This document shows positions 42,053 to 50,945 of a DNA stretch of 64,000 nucleotides, piece after piece (the first letter of the stretch is position 1; the number at the start of each line of letters is the position of its first letter). The notes below the pieces were generated by a model. That model made no database searches. It was not told the DNA's origin and was given only the letters and a program-made list of their open reading frames with translations. Source of the stretch: an uncultured Ruminococcus sp. (GTDB lineage: Bacteria; Bacillota; Clostridia; Oscillospirales; Ruminococcaceae); the NCBI GenBank assembly GCA_902800795.1, contig CADCFQ010000005.1, positions 1 through 64,000 on the forward strand, given 5' to 3'. Made by a program: the position numbers and the translations under genes.

Positions 42053-43918
42053 TTAAATCTCCATGATGATAGGAAGTATCATAGGACTTCTCTGTGTCTT
42101 TTCAAAGATGAATTCGCTGAGTCGGTCCTTCATCTTGCCCTTGATGGTGTTCCAGTCCTTGACGTTTCTTTCAAGGCAGGCGCTGAGCGTCTGCTCCAGC
42201 AGAGCCTTGGCTTCGCTCATAAGCTCCTCGCTCTCACGGACATATACAAAGCCTCGGGACACAACATCCGGCCCTGCAAGTATCTCGCCGGACATACGGT
42301 CGATAGTTGCCACAGCTATGATGAGGCCGTCCTCGGCAAGACGCTTTCTGTCTCTCAGGACGATAGCGCCGACGTCACCGACGCCCAGACCGTCAACAAG
42401 CACTCTGCCTGCCGGCGCCTGACCGACTATCTTCATATCAACGCCGTCGGTCTCGATTATATTACCTATCGAAGCTATAATGATATTCTCCTCGGGTATG
42501 CCCACAGAGAGCGCCGTCTGCTTGTGCTTCATAAGGTGCTTATACTCGCCGTGAACGGGGATAAAGAACTTTGGCTTCGTTATTGAGAGCATCAGCTTCT
42601 GCTCTTCCTGACAAGCGTGGCCTGAAACGTGAACGTCATACATCCCCTCGTATATCACCTCGGCACCCAGGCGCATAAGGTCATTGACAACGGCTGTTAC
42701 CAGCTTTTCGTTGCCGGGGATAGGGTTAGCCGATATGATTATAAAGTCGTTTGGGGTTATGCTCACCTGGCGGTGGAAGTTCTCGGACATCCTTTTGAGA
42801 GCCGACATAGGCTCGCCCTGGCTTCCCGTTGTGACTATAACAGTCTTCTCCGGAGCATATCTTCCTATGGAGTCTATATCTATGAGCACCCCTGCCGGGA
42901 CTTTCAGATAGCCAAGCTCTGCGCCCTTGGACATGACATTCACCATGCTCCTGCCCGAGCAGGCCACCTTTCTGCCGTGGATAACGGCGCTGTTTATTAT
43001 CTGCTGTACCCTGTGTATATTAGATGCAAAGGTAGCGATGATTATTCTCTTTCCCTCTGCTCTGTCAAACAAACGCTCGAAGCTCTCGCCCACCTTGCGC
43101 TCGCTCATTGTAAAGCCCGGGCGCTCTGCGTTGGTGGAATCTGCCATGAGCGCCAGGACGCCCTTATTGCCAAGCTCTGCAAACCTGGGCAGGTCGATTA
43201 TACCGCCCTCGATAGGCGTATAGTCCACCTTGAAGTCACCGGTGTGGACCAGCACGCCGGCAGGCGTATGGATAGCAAAGCCAACAGCGTCGGGTATCGA
43301 GTGATTGACTCTTATAAACTCGACCGCCATACAGCCGAACCTTACTGTGTGTCTCGGCTCCACAACAACGAGCTTGCAGTCATCAAGGATGCCGTGCTCC
43401 TTGAGCTTGCCCTCGACAAGGCCGATAGTCAGCCTTGTGCCGTAGACCGGGACATTGAATTTTTTGAGAAAATAAGGAAGACCGCCGATGTGGTCCTCGT
43501 GGCCGTGTGTAAGAACGACGCCCCGAAGCTTGTCTATATTCTTCTCGATATAGGAAAAATCAGGGATAACTATATCTACACCCGGCATATCGTCATCCGG
43601 GAACGCAAGACCGCAGTCGAGCACGAACAGGTCGTTCGAGCACTCGATAGCGTTGAAGTTCTTGCCTATCTCGTTAAGGCCTCCCAGAGGGATTATCCTG
43701 ACAGGTGTCTTTCTCACAGGCTCCTGCTTCTTCTGGGCAGGGCGTCTTCTCTGCTGGGTGTTGTTCTCACGCTTAGCAGCTGCGTTTTCCTCACGTCCCC
43801 TGCGGGGTCTCTCGTTGCTGCGCTCGGAGACCTGAAGAGGCTTTGATGCTCCTGTTCTGCGGAATATCATCCTCTTTGATGACGAGCTTTTTGAGTCTTT
43901 AGTATTCTGTTTTGCCAT
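42053..43918 (-). CDS. rnj: Ribonuclease J
   Basis: A 621-residue metallo-beta-lactamase/beta-CASP nuclease with endonuclease and 5'-3' exonuclease activity on RNA. A basic, low-complexity N-terminal extension of about 75 residues precedes IIPLGGLNEIGKN. The metal motif is THGHEDHIGGLPYF, and later blocks include VNHSIPDAV, VHTGDFKVDYTP, MADSTNAERPG and GSQGEPMSALKRM. The start at 43918 (MAKQNTKDSK) is chosen over an ATG 25 codons upstream, although the ribosome-binding site is only moderate (GGCAGG). Confidence 0.95.
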   Translation of the reverse strand: MAKQNTKDSKSSSSKRMIFRRTGASKPLQVSERSNERPRRGREENAAAKRENNTQQRRRPAQKKQEPVRKTPVRIIPLGGLNEIGKNFNAIECSNDLFVLDCGLAFPDDDMPGVDIVIPDFSYIEKNIDKLRGVVLTHGHEDHIGGLPYFLKKFNVPVYGTRLTIGLVEGKLKEHGILDDCKLVVVEPRHTVRFGCMAVEFIRVNHSIPDAVGFAIHTPAGVLVHTGDFKVDYTPIEGGIIDLPRFAELGNKGVLALMADSTNAERPGFTMSERKVGESFERLFDRAEGKRIIIATFASNIHRVQQIINSAVIHGRKVACSGRSMVNVMSKGAELGYLKVPAGVLIDIDSIGRYAPEKTVIVTTGSQGEPMSALKRMSENFHRQVSITPNDFIIISANPIPGNEKLVTAVVNDLMRLGAEVIYEGMYDVHVSGHACQEEQKLMLSITKPKFFIPVHGEYKHLMKHKQTALSVGIPEENIIIASIGNIIETDGVDMKIVGQAPAGRVLVDGLGVGDVGAIVLRDRKRLAEDGLIIAVATIDRMSGEILAGPDVVSRGFVYVRESEELMSEAKALLEQTLSACLERNVKDWNTIKGKMKDRLSEFIFEKTQRSPMILPIIMEI

Positions 43919-44279
43919 AAATAATTGCCTGCCGCCGAAAATTTGCAATGCAAACAAAGGGCAGAAGCAGGCTGCTCCTTCCTTTCTGCGCAAAAGCGCC
44001 GATAATGTTTATGTAGTACGGATGTGCAGGCGGTGGCCGCCGTGGAATGACTGTTCAAGTTCGGTTTTACACATCCTTATATCAAGCGAAAGCCATCTTT
44101 CGCAAATGAACGCAAATATCCTTTTATATTTTACTCCATTTTTGCATTATTGTCAAGCAAATAACAAAACAATTGGCGAAAGTTCAGGCCTTTTTACAAA
44201 AGCCGGGTCGTAAAACAGAAAATTCTGAAAATATTGTTACTTTTTTGTCCCCTGCCCTTTTCAAAGGGGATGAAATATG

Positions 44280-44308
44280 GTATAATGAATGCGTTGCATT
44301 CATTATAC
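44280..44308. repeat. Perfect 13-bp inverted repeat with a three-base loop
   Basis: GTATAATGAATGC/GCATTCATTATAC separated by GTT. It lies in the 43919-44455 gap between divergent rnj and pcrA and contains a TATAAT. Together with the repeat at 44363 it bounds about 115 bp that also holds a GTGCCG/CGGCAC hairpin. A miniature palindromic element or regulatory hairpins are possible. Confidence 0.5.
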
Positions 44309-44362
44309 TTTTATGCCCTTGCAGATCCGTGCCGCTTCACGGCACTCCCTGCACATCGGGCA

Positions 44363-44396
44363 ATTATACCATAACGCTTCGCTTTTATGGTATAAT
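44363..44396. repeat. Perfect 12-bp inverted repeat near the pcrA promoter
   Basis: ATTATACCATAA/TTATGGTATAAT with a 10-nt loop. The right arm contains TATAAT (44391-44396), a likely pcrA -10, 60 bp before the start. The decamer ATGGTATAAT also occurs at 44277-44286 in direct orientation, marking both ends of the unit. Confidence 0.5.
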
Positions 44397-44455
44397 CAAT
44401 AAGTATTCTGACATACTGACCTGCTGTGCATAAGCACGGCTTACGGAGGTTTAAA

Positions 44456-46801
44456 ATGACAAACGATATAAACGAGCTAAAAGAGCTCGCTCTTGAAAAG
44501 TATTTTTCTCACATGAACGACAAGCAGAAGGAGGCTGTTTTCTGTATAAAAGGGCCTCTGCTCATCCTTGCCGGCGCCGGCAGCGGAAAAACCACTGTGC
44601 TTGTCAACAGGATAGCCAATATGATATTTTTCGGCAACGCCTATAACAGCGATATCGGCTTCGGCACGCCTTCACAGGAGGATATAGCTTTCCTCAAAGA
44701 CTATATCGAGGGCAGACAGACCGATGCCGATAAGCTTGCGGATATCATAGCTATTGACTGTGTAAAGCCCTGGAGCATACTTGCGATAACATTTACCAAC
44801 AAGGCCGCAGGTGAGCTCAAAGACAGGCTGGAAGCCATGCTCGGCGAGGCAGGCCAGGGCATAACAGCCGCCACGTTCCACTCCGCCTGCGCAAGGATAC
44901 TAAGGCGGGAGGGCGACAGGCTGGGCTATGACAGAAACTATACTATCTACGATACCGACGACACCCAGCGTTCTATAAAGAGGGTGCTCTCCGACCTGGA
45001 GATAAACGACAAGATGTTCCCGCCGAAGCTCATCATGTCCGAGATATCCCACGCCAAGGACAGCCTTATCAGCCCGGAGGAATACACCGCACAGGCGGCA
45101 AACGACTACCGCAATATGACCATAGGCAGGGTCTACAAGGTTTATCAGCAGAGGCTAAAGCAGGCAAACGCCATGGATTTTGACGACATCATCGTCAATA
45201 CCGTAAAGCTCTTTGAGGAGTTCCCGGATGTGCTTGACCACTATCAGAACCTCTACAAATACATACTTGTGGACGAGTATCAGGACACGAACAGAGCGCA
45301 GTTTCAGCTTATCTCCCTGCTGGCGGAGAAAAACAAGAACCTGTGTGTTGTGGGAGATGACGACCAGAGCATCTATAAATTCAGAGGGGCTACTATCGAG
45401 AATATCTTAGGGTTCGAGGATCAGTTCGAGGCTGACGGCTGCAAGGTGATAAAGCTTGAGCAGAATTACCGTTCGACCCAGAATATACTGACCTGTGCCA
45501 ACGAGCTTATAAGCCACAACAAGGGCAGAAAGGGCAAGAACCTCTGGACAGCCGCAGGCGACGGCGACAAGGTGACGGTCTACAGGGCCGGCTCCGAGAG
45601 GACGGAAGCCCAGTTTATTGCGGATACTATCATCGAGGATGTGGAGCAGGGCGGCAAGTTCAATGACCACGCTGTGCTATACAGGATGAATGCAAACTCC
45701 AACAGCATCGAGCGCACATTCATACAGCGAAACATCCCCTATAAGATAATCGGCGGCCCCAAGTTCTATGACAGAAAAGAAATAAAGGACGTTCTCGCTT
45801 ACTTGCAGGTAATAAACAACCCCAGCGATATGCTGAGGCTCAGAAGGATAATAAACGTCCCTAAGAGGGGCATCGGCGAAGCAACGGTGAAGCTTGTCGA
45901 GCAGATAGCTTCCGACCTGGGGACTGACCCTATCTCCGTTATGGAGGATGCGGACGGGCTGGCGCCGCTTCAGAGAAAGGCCGCACTGCTGAAAAAGACC
46001 GCCGGAATGTTCAGAGAGTTCGAGGAGCTGGCTGAAGAGCTGGAGCTGACAGAGCTGCTGGACGAGGTGGTTGACAGGAGCGGCTATGCGGACGAGCTAA
46101 AAAAAGAGGGCGATGATGGAGCCGTAAGGCTTGAGAATATCGCCGAGCTCAAATCCACGATGCAGAACTTCATCGACGAGAATGAGGAGCCCACGCTTTC
46201 GGGATTTCTGGAGGAGATATCCCTTTACACCGATATCGACAACCTTGACAGGGACGCCGACTATGTCGTTATGATGACTATGCACTCGGCAAAGGGACTA
46301 GAGTTCCCGGTGGTGTTTGCGGCGGCTATGGAGGAGAATATCTTCCCGTCCTCCAGGAGCATGGAGAGCGAAGCCGATATCGAAGAGGAGCGCCGCCTTG
46401 CCTACGTTGCGGTGACAAGAGCAAAAAAGCGCCTTTACCTTACCTATGCTGCACAGCGTATGCTCTTCGGTCGTACTGACCACAACAGGGTGTCACGGTT
46501 CATAAAAGAGCTGCCCCAGGGGCAGATAACCAAGAAAGAAGAGGTCATGACCGCCTCCGACCTCGGCTTTGAGGCGCCGAGGAGCATAAGCTTACAGCAG
46601 CAGATGAAAGCCCGCACAGGCGCTGCCGAGCAGGATGTGCCTGTCCTTGCGGCCGGCGACAGGGTGGCCCACAAGATCTTCGGAGAGGGCACTGTGCTCT
46701 CGGTGAAGCCTATGGCAAACGATATGCTGGTGGAGATAGCCTTTGACGACAGAGGCACGAAAAAAGTTATGGCAAAATATGCGAAGCTGAGAAAATTGTA
46801 A
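44456..46801 (+). CDS. pcrA: ATP-dependent DNA helicase PcrA/UvrD family
   Basis: A 781-residue superfamily 1A helicase for repair and removal of replication blocks. Q-motif MNDKQKEAVF, motif I AGAGSGKT, motif Ia ITFTNKAAGELKDRL, motif II VDEYQDTN, motif III VVGDDDQSIYKFRGA, motif IV LEQNYRST, motif V MTMHSAKGLEFPVVF and motif VI VAVTRAKKRLYLTYA are all present. The C-terminal Tudor-like PcrA tail (GDRVAHKIFGEGTVLSV) is also present. GGAGG lies 6-7 nt before the ATG at 44456. There is an insertion of about 35 residues after motif I (FFGNAYNSDIGF onward) that looks family-typical for Ruminococcaceae but is longer than in Bacillus. Confidence 0.95.
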   Translation: MTNDINELKELALEKYFSHMNDKQKEAVFCIKGPLLILAGAGSGKTTVLVNRIANMIFFGNAYNSDIGFGTPSQEDIAFLKDYIEGRQTDADKLADIIAIDCVKPWSILAITFTNKAAGELKDRLEAMLGEAGQGITAATFHSACARILRREGDRLGYDRNYTIYDTDDTQRSIKRVLSDLEINDKMFPPKLIMSEISHAKDSLISPEEYTAQAANDYRNMTIGRVYKVYQQRLKQANAMDFDDIIVNTVKLFEEFPDVLDHYQNLYKYILVDEYQDTNRAQFQLISLLAEKNKNLCVVGDDDQSIYKFRGATIENILGFEDQFEADGCKVIKLEQNYRSTQNILTCANELISHNKGRKGKNLWTAAGDGDKVTVYRAGSERTEAQFIADTIIEDVEQGGKFNDHAVLYRMNANSNSIERTFIQRNIPYKIIGGPKFYDRKEIKDVLAYLQVINNPSDMLRLRRIINVPKRGIGEATVKLVEQIASDLGTDPISVMEDADGLAPLQRKAALLKKTAGMFREFEELAEELELTELLDEVVDRSGYADELKKEGDDGAVRLENIAELKSTMQNFIDENEEPTLSGFLEEISLYTDIDNLDRDADYVVMMTMHSAKGLEFPVVFAAAMEENIFPSSRSMESEADIEEERRLAYVAVTRAKKRLYLTYAAQRMLFGRTDHNRVSRFIKELPQGQITKKEEVMTASDLGFEAPRSISLQQQMKARTGAAEQDVPVLAAGDRVAHKIFGEGTVLSVKPMANDMLVEIAFDDRGTKKVMAKYAKLRKL

Positions 46802-46829
46802 ATTTATTTCAAAATCCCTGCCGTGACGC

Positions 46830-46858
46830 TTGACAAATGCTATGCTATCTGATATAAT
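46830..46858 (+). promoter_or_regulatory. Promoter of tRNA-Lys
   Basis: TTGACA (46830-46835), 17 nt, TATAAT (46853-46858), 24 bp before the tRNA. Confidence 0.85.
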
Positions 46859-46881
46859 GTATTAGTCGCTGTAATGGTGAT

Positions 46882-46954
46882 GAGCTATTAGCTCAGTCGG
46901 TAGAGCATTTGACTTTTAATCAAAGGGTCTGGGGTTCGAATCCCCAATAGCTCA
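46882..46954 (+). tRNA. tRNA-Lys (anticodon UUU)
   Basis: 73 nt. Acceptor GAGCTAT/ATAGCTC with discriminator A; D arm GCTC/GAGC with AGTCGGTA loop; anticodon stem TTTGA/TCAAA with loop CTTTTAA, giving anticodon TTT; variable GGGTC; T arm TGGGG/CCCCA with TTCGAAT. The CCA end is not encoded. Confidence 0.97.
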
Positions 46955-46965
46955 CTAGCAGCACA

Positions 46966-47008
46966 AACCGCTTGTTTACGTTATTTGACGTAGATAGGCG
47001 GTTTTCTT
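46966..47008 (+). terminator. Terminator after tRNA-Lys
   Basis: AACCGC pairs with GCGGTT across a loop with an inner ACGT/ACGT, followed by TTCTTT. Confidence 0.6.
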
Positions 47009-47084
47009 TATCCATTTACAATTGACGTTATTCAGCGAAAATAGCTGAAAATGAGCAAAAGCGGAAAATATATGCCCGAAAAAT

Positions 47085-47306
47085 ATGCCTAGGATTATAT
47101 ACTATTATATAAAACAAAACAGCCTGCCCGGCTACGCCGTTGGGTTTGTAGCCCCACTTGGCGAGCAACTGATTGACTACACTGGTCGTTCCGGCGCCAA
47201 AGACGTCATCGATGGATATGTGACTCTTGATGACTCTTCTTGCTTCTACAACGTCAGCATGGACTATCTGACAGATCTTATCGACGAAAAACGAACACTG
47301 AGATGA
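47085..47306 (+). CDS. Small hypothetical protein
   Basis: A 73-codon frame of unknown family. It is moderately hydrophobic at the start (IIYYYIKQNSLPGYAVGFVA) with an acidic tail (DYLTDLIDEKRT). Its stop is the first base of a good terminator, which argues for a real transcript. Against it, the ATG lacks a clear Shine-Dalgarno. A different-frame ATG at 47051 reads MSKSGKYMPEKYA and then stops, so a frameshifted, decayed gene is possible. Confidence 0.35.
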   Translation: MPRIIYYYIKQNSLPGYAVGFVAPLGEQLIDYTGRSGAKDVIDGYVTLDDSSCFYNVSMDYLTDLIDEKRTLR

Positions 47307-47339
47307 CCGCCCGGGACAGCAAGGCTCGGAGCGGTTTTT
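47306..47339 (+). terminator. Terminator upstream of the ileS leader
   Basis: ACCGC/GCGGT with an inner CCGGG/CTCGG partial stem, followed by TTTTT. Confidence 0.7.
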
Positions 47340-47375
47340 ATTTGTAAAAAATATGTTTAAAATGGGGATCAGTGC

Positions 47376-47404
47376 TTGACAAACGGCGGCAGGTGTGATA
47401 AAAT
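47376..47404 (+). promoter_or_regulatory. Promoter of the ileS T-box transcript
   Basis: TTGACA (47376-47381), 17 nt, TAAAAT (47399-47404). Confidence 0.8.
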
Positions 47405-47651
47405 CAATGTATATGTTAAAGGCTAGGACGAAGAGAGTAGTCAGTCAGCGAAGGCCGAAGCGAGCCGCCGGCGGTGTGAGGGCGGTGTCAGTAGCTTTCT
47501 GACGAAGATCACTTTATCAGCTGCGCACCGAACCTCAGTAGGCTGCGACGCTTTTTCCCTGCGTTATCGGGAACGCATATAATTGTATGCTGAATGGGTG
47601 GTTTGCGTAAGCCTATGGCTTTCGTCCTTTTCGGGACGGGAGCTTTTTTTG
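47405..47651 (+). ncRNA. T-box riboswitch, isoleucine (AUC) specifier
   Basis: The leader has a short Stem I closed by GTCAG/CTGAC around a specifier loop reading GAAGATCA, giving AUC (47508-47510) followed by A. The T-box is TGGGTGGT (47595-47602), less complete than the trpB one because ACCGC is replaced by TTGCG. It ends in a CGTCC/GGGACG-containing terminator with seven T (to 47650). Uncharged tRNA-Ile should allow readthrough into ileS. Codon and gene agree. Confidence 0.85.
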
Positions 47652-47691
47652 TTATCCGCCCATCCAGAAGACCGACGAAAGGATGAGAATT

Positions 47692-50600
47692 GTGTACAAA
47701 AAAGTGGACACTAATCTGAACTTTGTTCAGAGAGAAAAACAGGTCGAAAAATTCTGGGACGAGAACGGCATCTTTGAAAAGAGCATAGACAGCCGCAAAA
47801 AGGGCGAGAGCTATGTTTTCTATGACGGCCCTCCCACAGCTAACGGCAAGCCTCACATCGGCCATGTTCTTACCCGTGCTATCAAGGACATGATCCCAAG
47901 ATACCACGCAATGAAGGGCGCTATGGTACCGAGAAAGGCCGGCTGGGACACCCACGGTCTGCCTGTCGAGCTGGAGGTAGAAAAGATGCTGGGGCTTGAC
48001 GGCAAGGAGCAGATAGAGGAATACGGTCTCGAGCCTTTTATTGAAAAGTGCAAGGAGAGCGTATGGAAATACAAGGGTATGTGGGAAGACTTCTCCGGAA
48101 CTGTCGGCTTCTGGGCTGATATGGAGAACCCCTATGTTACCTATCACAATGATTTTATCGAGTCCGAGTGGTGGGCTTTAAAGCAGATATACGACAAGGG
48201 TCTGCTTTATAAGGGCTTTAAGATCGTGCCCTACTGCCCGAGGTGCGGAACTCCCCTTTCCTCCCACGAGGTGGCACAGGGCTATAAGCTTGTAAAAGAG
48301 CGTTCCGCTATCGCAAGATTTAAGATCAAGGGCAAGGATGAGTTCTTCCTTGCGTGGACAACGACCCCCTGGACCTTGCCCTCAAATGTGGCTCTCTGCG
48401 TGAACCCCGACGAGATCTATTGCAGGGTAAAGGCTGCCGACGGCTATATCTACACAATGGCTCAGGCTCTGCTTGACACTGTGCTCGGCTCACTTGCCAA
48501 GGACGGCGAGGCAGCTTATGAGGTGCTCGAGAGCTGCACCGGAAAGGACCTTGAGTATACCGAGTATGAGCCTCTGTTCGAGTGCTCGGGCAAGGAAGCC
48601 GCAAAGCAGAACAAGAAGGCACACTTCGTTACCTGCGACAGCTACGTTACCATGTCCGACGGTACAGGTATCGTTCATATAGCTCCTGCCTTCGGTGAGG
48701 ACGACTCCAGGATAGGCAGAAACTATGACCTCCCCTTCGTTCAGTTCGTTGACGGCAAGGGTAATATGACCGAGGAAACACCCTTCGCAGGGCTGTTCGT
48801 AAAGGACGCAGACCCCGAGGTGCTCAAGGATCTTGACAAGAGCGGAAAGCTCTTCTCTGCTCCCAAGTTCGAGCATGATTATCCTCACTGCTGGAGATGT
48901 AATTCTCCTCTGATCTACTATGCAAGAGACACCTGGTTCATCAGGATGACTGATGTGAAGGACAGACTTATCGCAAACAACAACACTATCAACTGGATAC
49001 CCGAGAGCATCGGTACCGGACGTTTCGGCGACTGGCTGAAAAACGTTCAGGACTGGGGCATCTCGAGAAACAGATACTGGGGCACACCGCTTAATATCTG
49101 GGAGTGCGAGTGCGGATGCCGCCACTCCATCGGCTCCATCGAAGAGCTGAAGTCTATGTCGGACAACTGTCCCGAGGACATCGAGCTCCACAGACCCTTT
49201 ATCGATAACGTTACTATCAAGTGTCCCGACTGCGGCAAGCAGATGAAGAGAGTTCCCGAGGTGATCGACTGCTGGTTCGATTCCGGCTCTATGCCTTTCG
49301 CACAGCACCACTATCCTTTCGAGAACAAGGAGCTCTTCGAGAGCCAGTTCCCGGCTGACTTCATCTCCGAGGCCGTTGACCAGACAAGAGGCTGGTTCTA
49401 TTCGCTGCTGGCTATCTCCACACTTATCTTCGACAAGGCGCCTTTCAAGAACGTTATAGTTCTGGGTCTTGTTCAGGACGAGAACGGACAGAAGATGTCC
49501 AAGTCCAAGGGCAACGCTGTTGACCCCTTCGAGGCTCTGGAAAAGTTCGGTGCGGACGCTATCAGATGGTATTTCTATACCAATTCCCAGCCCTGGCTGC
49601 CCAACAAGTTCCACGACAAGGGCGTTACCGAGGGACAGAGAAAGTTTATGGGTACACTGTGGAACACCTATGCGTTCTACATCCTCTATGCCGAGATAGA
49701 CAAGTTTGATCCCACAAAGTATGAGATCGAATATGACAAGCTCTCCGTTATGGACAAGTGGCTGCTCTCGAAGATGAACACTATGATAAAGCTCACCGAC
49801 GAGAACCTTGCAAACTACCGTATACCGGAGGCTGCAAAGGCTATGCAGGAGTTTGTTGATGACCTGTCCAACTGGTATGTAAGAAGAGGCAGAGAGAGAT
49901 ACTGGGTACAGGGTATGAACCAGGATAAGATAAACGCTTATATGACCCTGTGGACAGCTCTCGTTACACTTTCCAAGTGTGCGGCTCCTATGGTCCCGTT
50001 CATCACTGAGGAGATATATCAGAACCTTGTGAGAAGCGTTGATGCTTCTGCTCCCGAGAGTATACACCTCTGTGACTACCCTGTATGCGATGAGAAGCTT
50101 ATCGACAAGCAGCTGGAGAGCGATATGGACGAGGTACTGAAAATAGTTATCCTCGGAAGAAGCGCAAGAAACGGTGCTGCGCTCAAGAACAGACAGCCGT
50201 TGAGCACTATGTATGTGTCGGCTGACCACGAGCTTGACAGCTTCTATGTGGATATCATCAGGGATGAGCTCAACCTCAAGGCTGTGGAGTTCAGGGATGA
50301 TGTTTCTTCCTTCATCGAGTATAAGTTCAAGCCCCAGCTCAAGACCCTTGGACCGAGATACGGCAAGAACCTGGGCGAGATAAGAACTGCTCTTTCCGAG
50401 CTTGACGGCAACGCCGCTTATGCAGAGCTTATGGCTAACGACGAGATCAAGCTTTCGATCTCTATCGGCGAGATATCCCTCGACAGAGATGATCTGCTTA
50501 TCGAGAGCGCCCAGAAGGAAGGCTTCTACACCCTCACCGAGGGCGGCGTGACCGTTGCTATCTGCACTGTGCTGACACCCGAGCTTATCGAGGAGGGCTA

Positions 50601-50838
50601 TGTGCGTGAGGTAGTGAGCAAGATCCAGACCATGAGAAAGGATTCTGGCTTTGAGGTAATGGATCACATCGAGGTGTCGATCAGCGGAAGTCAGGCTGTA
50701 TGCGACGTAGTTGAGAAGTACAAGGACAGCATCTCGACAGACGTTCTTGCGAACTCTATCGCCTTCACCGATGCTCCCGACGCCAAGGATTGGGATATCA
50801 ACGGCGAAAAGGTAAAGATCGCTGTTAAGAGAGTTTAA
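47692..50838 (+). CDS. ileS: Isoleucyl-tRNA synthetase
   Basis: A 1048-residue class I synthetase of the longer (eukaryote-like, type 2) kind. HIGH is at 55-58 (KPHIGHVL), followed by the editing domain (LAWTTTPWTLPSNVAL), the WFDSGSMPF region, KMSKS in QKMSKSKGNAVDP, and the anticodon-binding domain with RYWVQG. GTG at 47692 is chosen: AAAGGA is 8 nt upstream and MYKKVDTNLNFVQRE is the family start; the ATG at 47683 overlaps the ribosome-binding site. The type-2 form is often linked to mupirocin resistance in other bacteria; that consequence is inference. It is controlled by the T-box and ends at a strong terminator. Confidence 0.97.
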   Translation: MYKKVDTNLNFVQREKQVEKFWDENGIFEKSIDSRKKGESYVFYDGPPTANGKPHIGHVLTRAIKDMIPRYHAMKGAMVPRKAGWDTHGLPVELEVEKMLGLDGKEQIEEYGLEPFIEKCKESVWKYKGMWEDFSGTVGFWADMENPYVTYHNDFIESEWWALKQIYDKGLLYKGFKIVPYCPRCGTPLSSHEVAQGYKLVKERSAIARFKIKGKDEFFLAWTTTPWTLPSNVALCVNPDEIYCRVKAADGYIYTMAQALLDTVLGSLAKDGEAAYEVLESCTGKDLEYTEYEPLFECSGKEAAKQNKKAHFVTCDSYVTMSDGTGIVHIAPAFGEDDSRIGRNYDLPFVQFVDGKGNMTEETPFAGLFVKDADPEVLKDLDKSGKLFSAPKFEHDYPHCWRCNSPLIYYARDTWFIRMTDVKDRLIANNNTINWIPESIGTGRFGDWLKNVQDWGISRNRYWGTPLNIWECECGCRHSIGSIEELKSMSDNCPEDIELHRPFIDNVTIKCPDCGKQMKRVPEVIDCWFDSGSMPFAQHHYPFENKELFESQFPADFISEAVDQTRGWFYSLLAISTLIFDKAPFKNVIVLGLVQDENGQKMSKSKGNAVDPFEALEKFGADAIRWYFYTNSQPWLPNKFHDKGVTEGQRKFMGTLWNTYAFYILYAEIDKFDPTKYEIEYDKLSVMDKWLLSKMNTMIKLTDENLANYRIPEAAKAMQEFVDDLSNWYVRRGRERYWVQGMNQDKINAYMTLWTALVTLSKCAAPMVPFITEEIYQNLVRSVDASAPESIHLCDYPVCDEKLIDKQLESDMDEVLKIVILGRSARNGAALKNRQPLSTMYVSADHELDSFYVDIIRDELNLKAVEFRDDVSSFIEYKFKPQLKTLGPRYGKNLGEIRTALSELDGNAAYAELMANDEIKLSISIGEISLDRDDLLIESAQKEGFYTLTEGGVTVAICTVLTPELIEEGYVREVVSKIQTMRKDSGFEVMDHIEVSISGSQAVCDVVEKYKDSISTDVLANSIAFTDAPDAKDWDINGEKVKIAVKRV

Positions 50839-50850
50839 CCCCTCATAACG

Positions 50851-50885
50851 AAATCTCCCCCGCAAAAGCGGGGGAGATTTTTATA
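50851..50885 (+). terminator. Terminator of ileS
   Basis: AAATCTCCCCCGC/GCGGGGGAGATTT, 4-nt loop AAAA, then TT. Confidence 0.95.
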
Positions 50886-50902
50886 CCCATAGCATATAAC
50901 GC

Positions 50903-50945
50903 AAAAGGCATACAGTCCAAAAAAATCGGACTGTATGCCTTTTTC
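50903..50945 (-). terminator. Terminator of the U32/mltG/thyX operon
   Basis: A 16-bp stem (AAAAGGCATACAGTCC and complement) around a 9-nt loop. T-runs lie on both sides, so it works in both directions. Confidence 0.9.

Noticed and set aside
42629..43846. Long plus-strand frame opposite rnj
   Set aside because: Ribonuclease J motifs on the minus strand are complete; the antisense product is low-complexity.
48490..50865. Very long open frame antisense to ileS (about 790 codons)
   Set aside because: The plus strand encodes a complete isoleucyl-tRNA synthetase with all motifs; the antisense frame has no recognisable domain and arises from codon bias.
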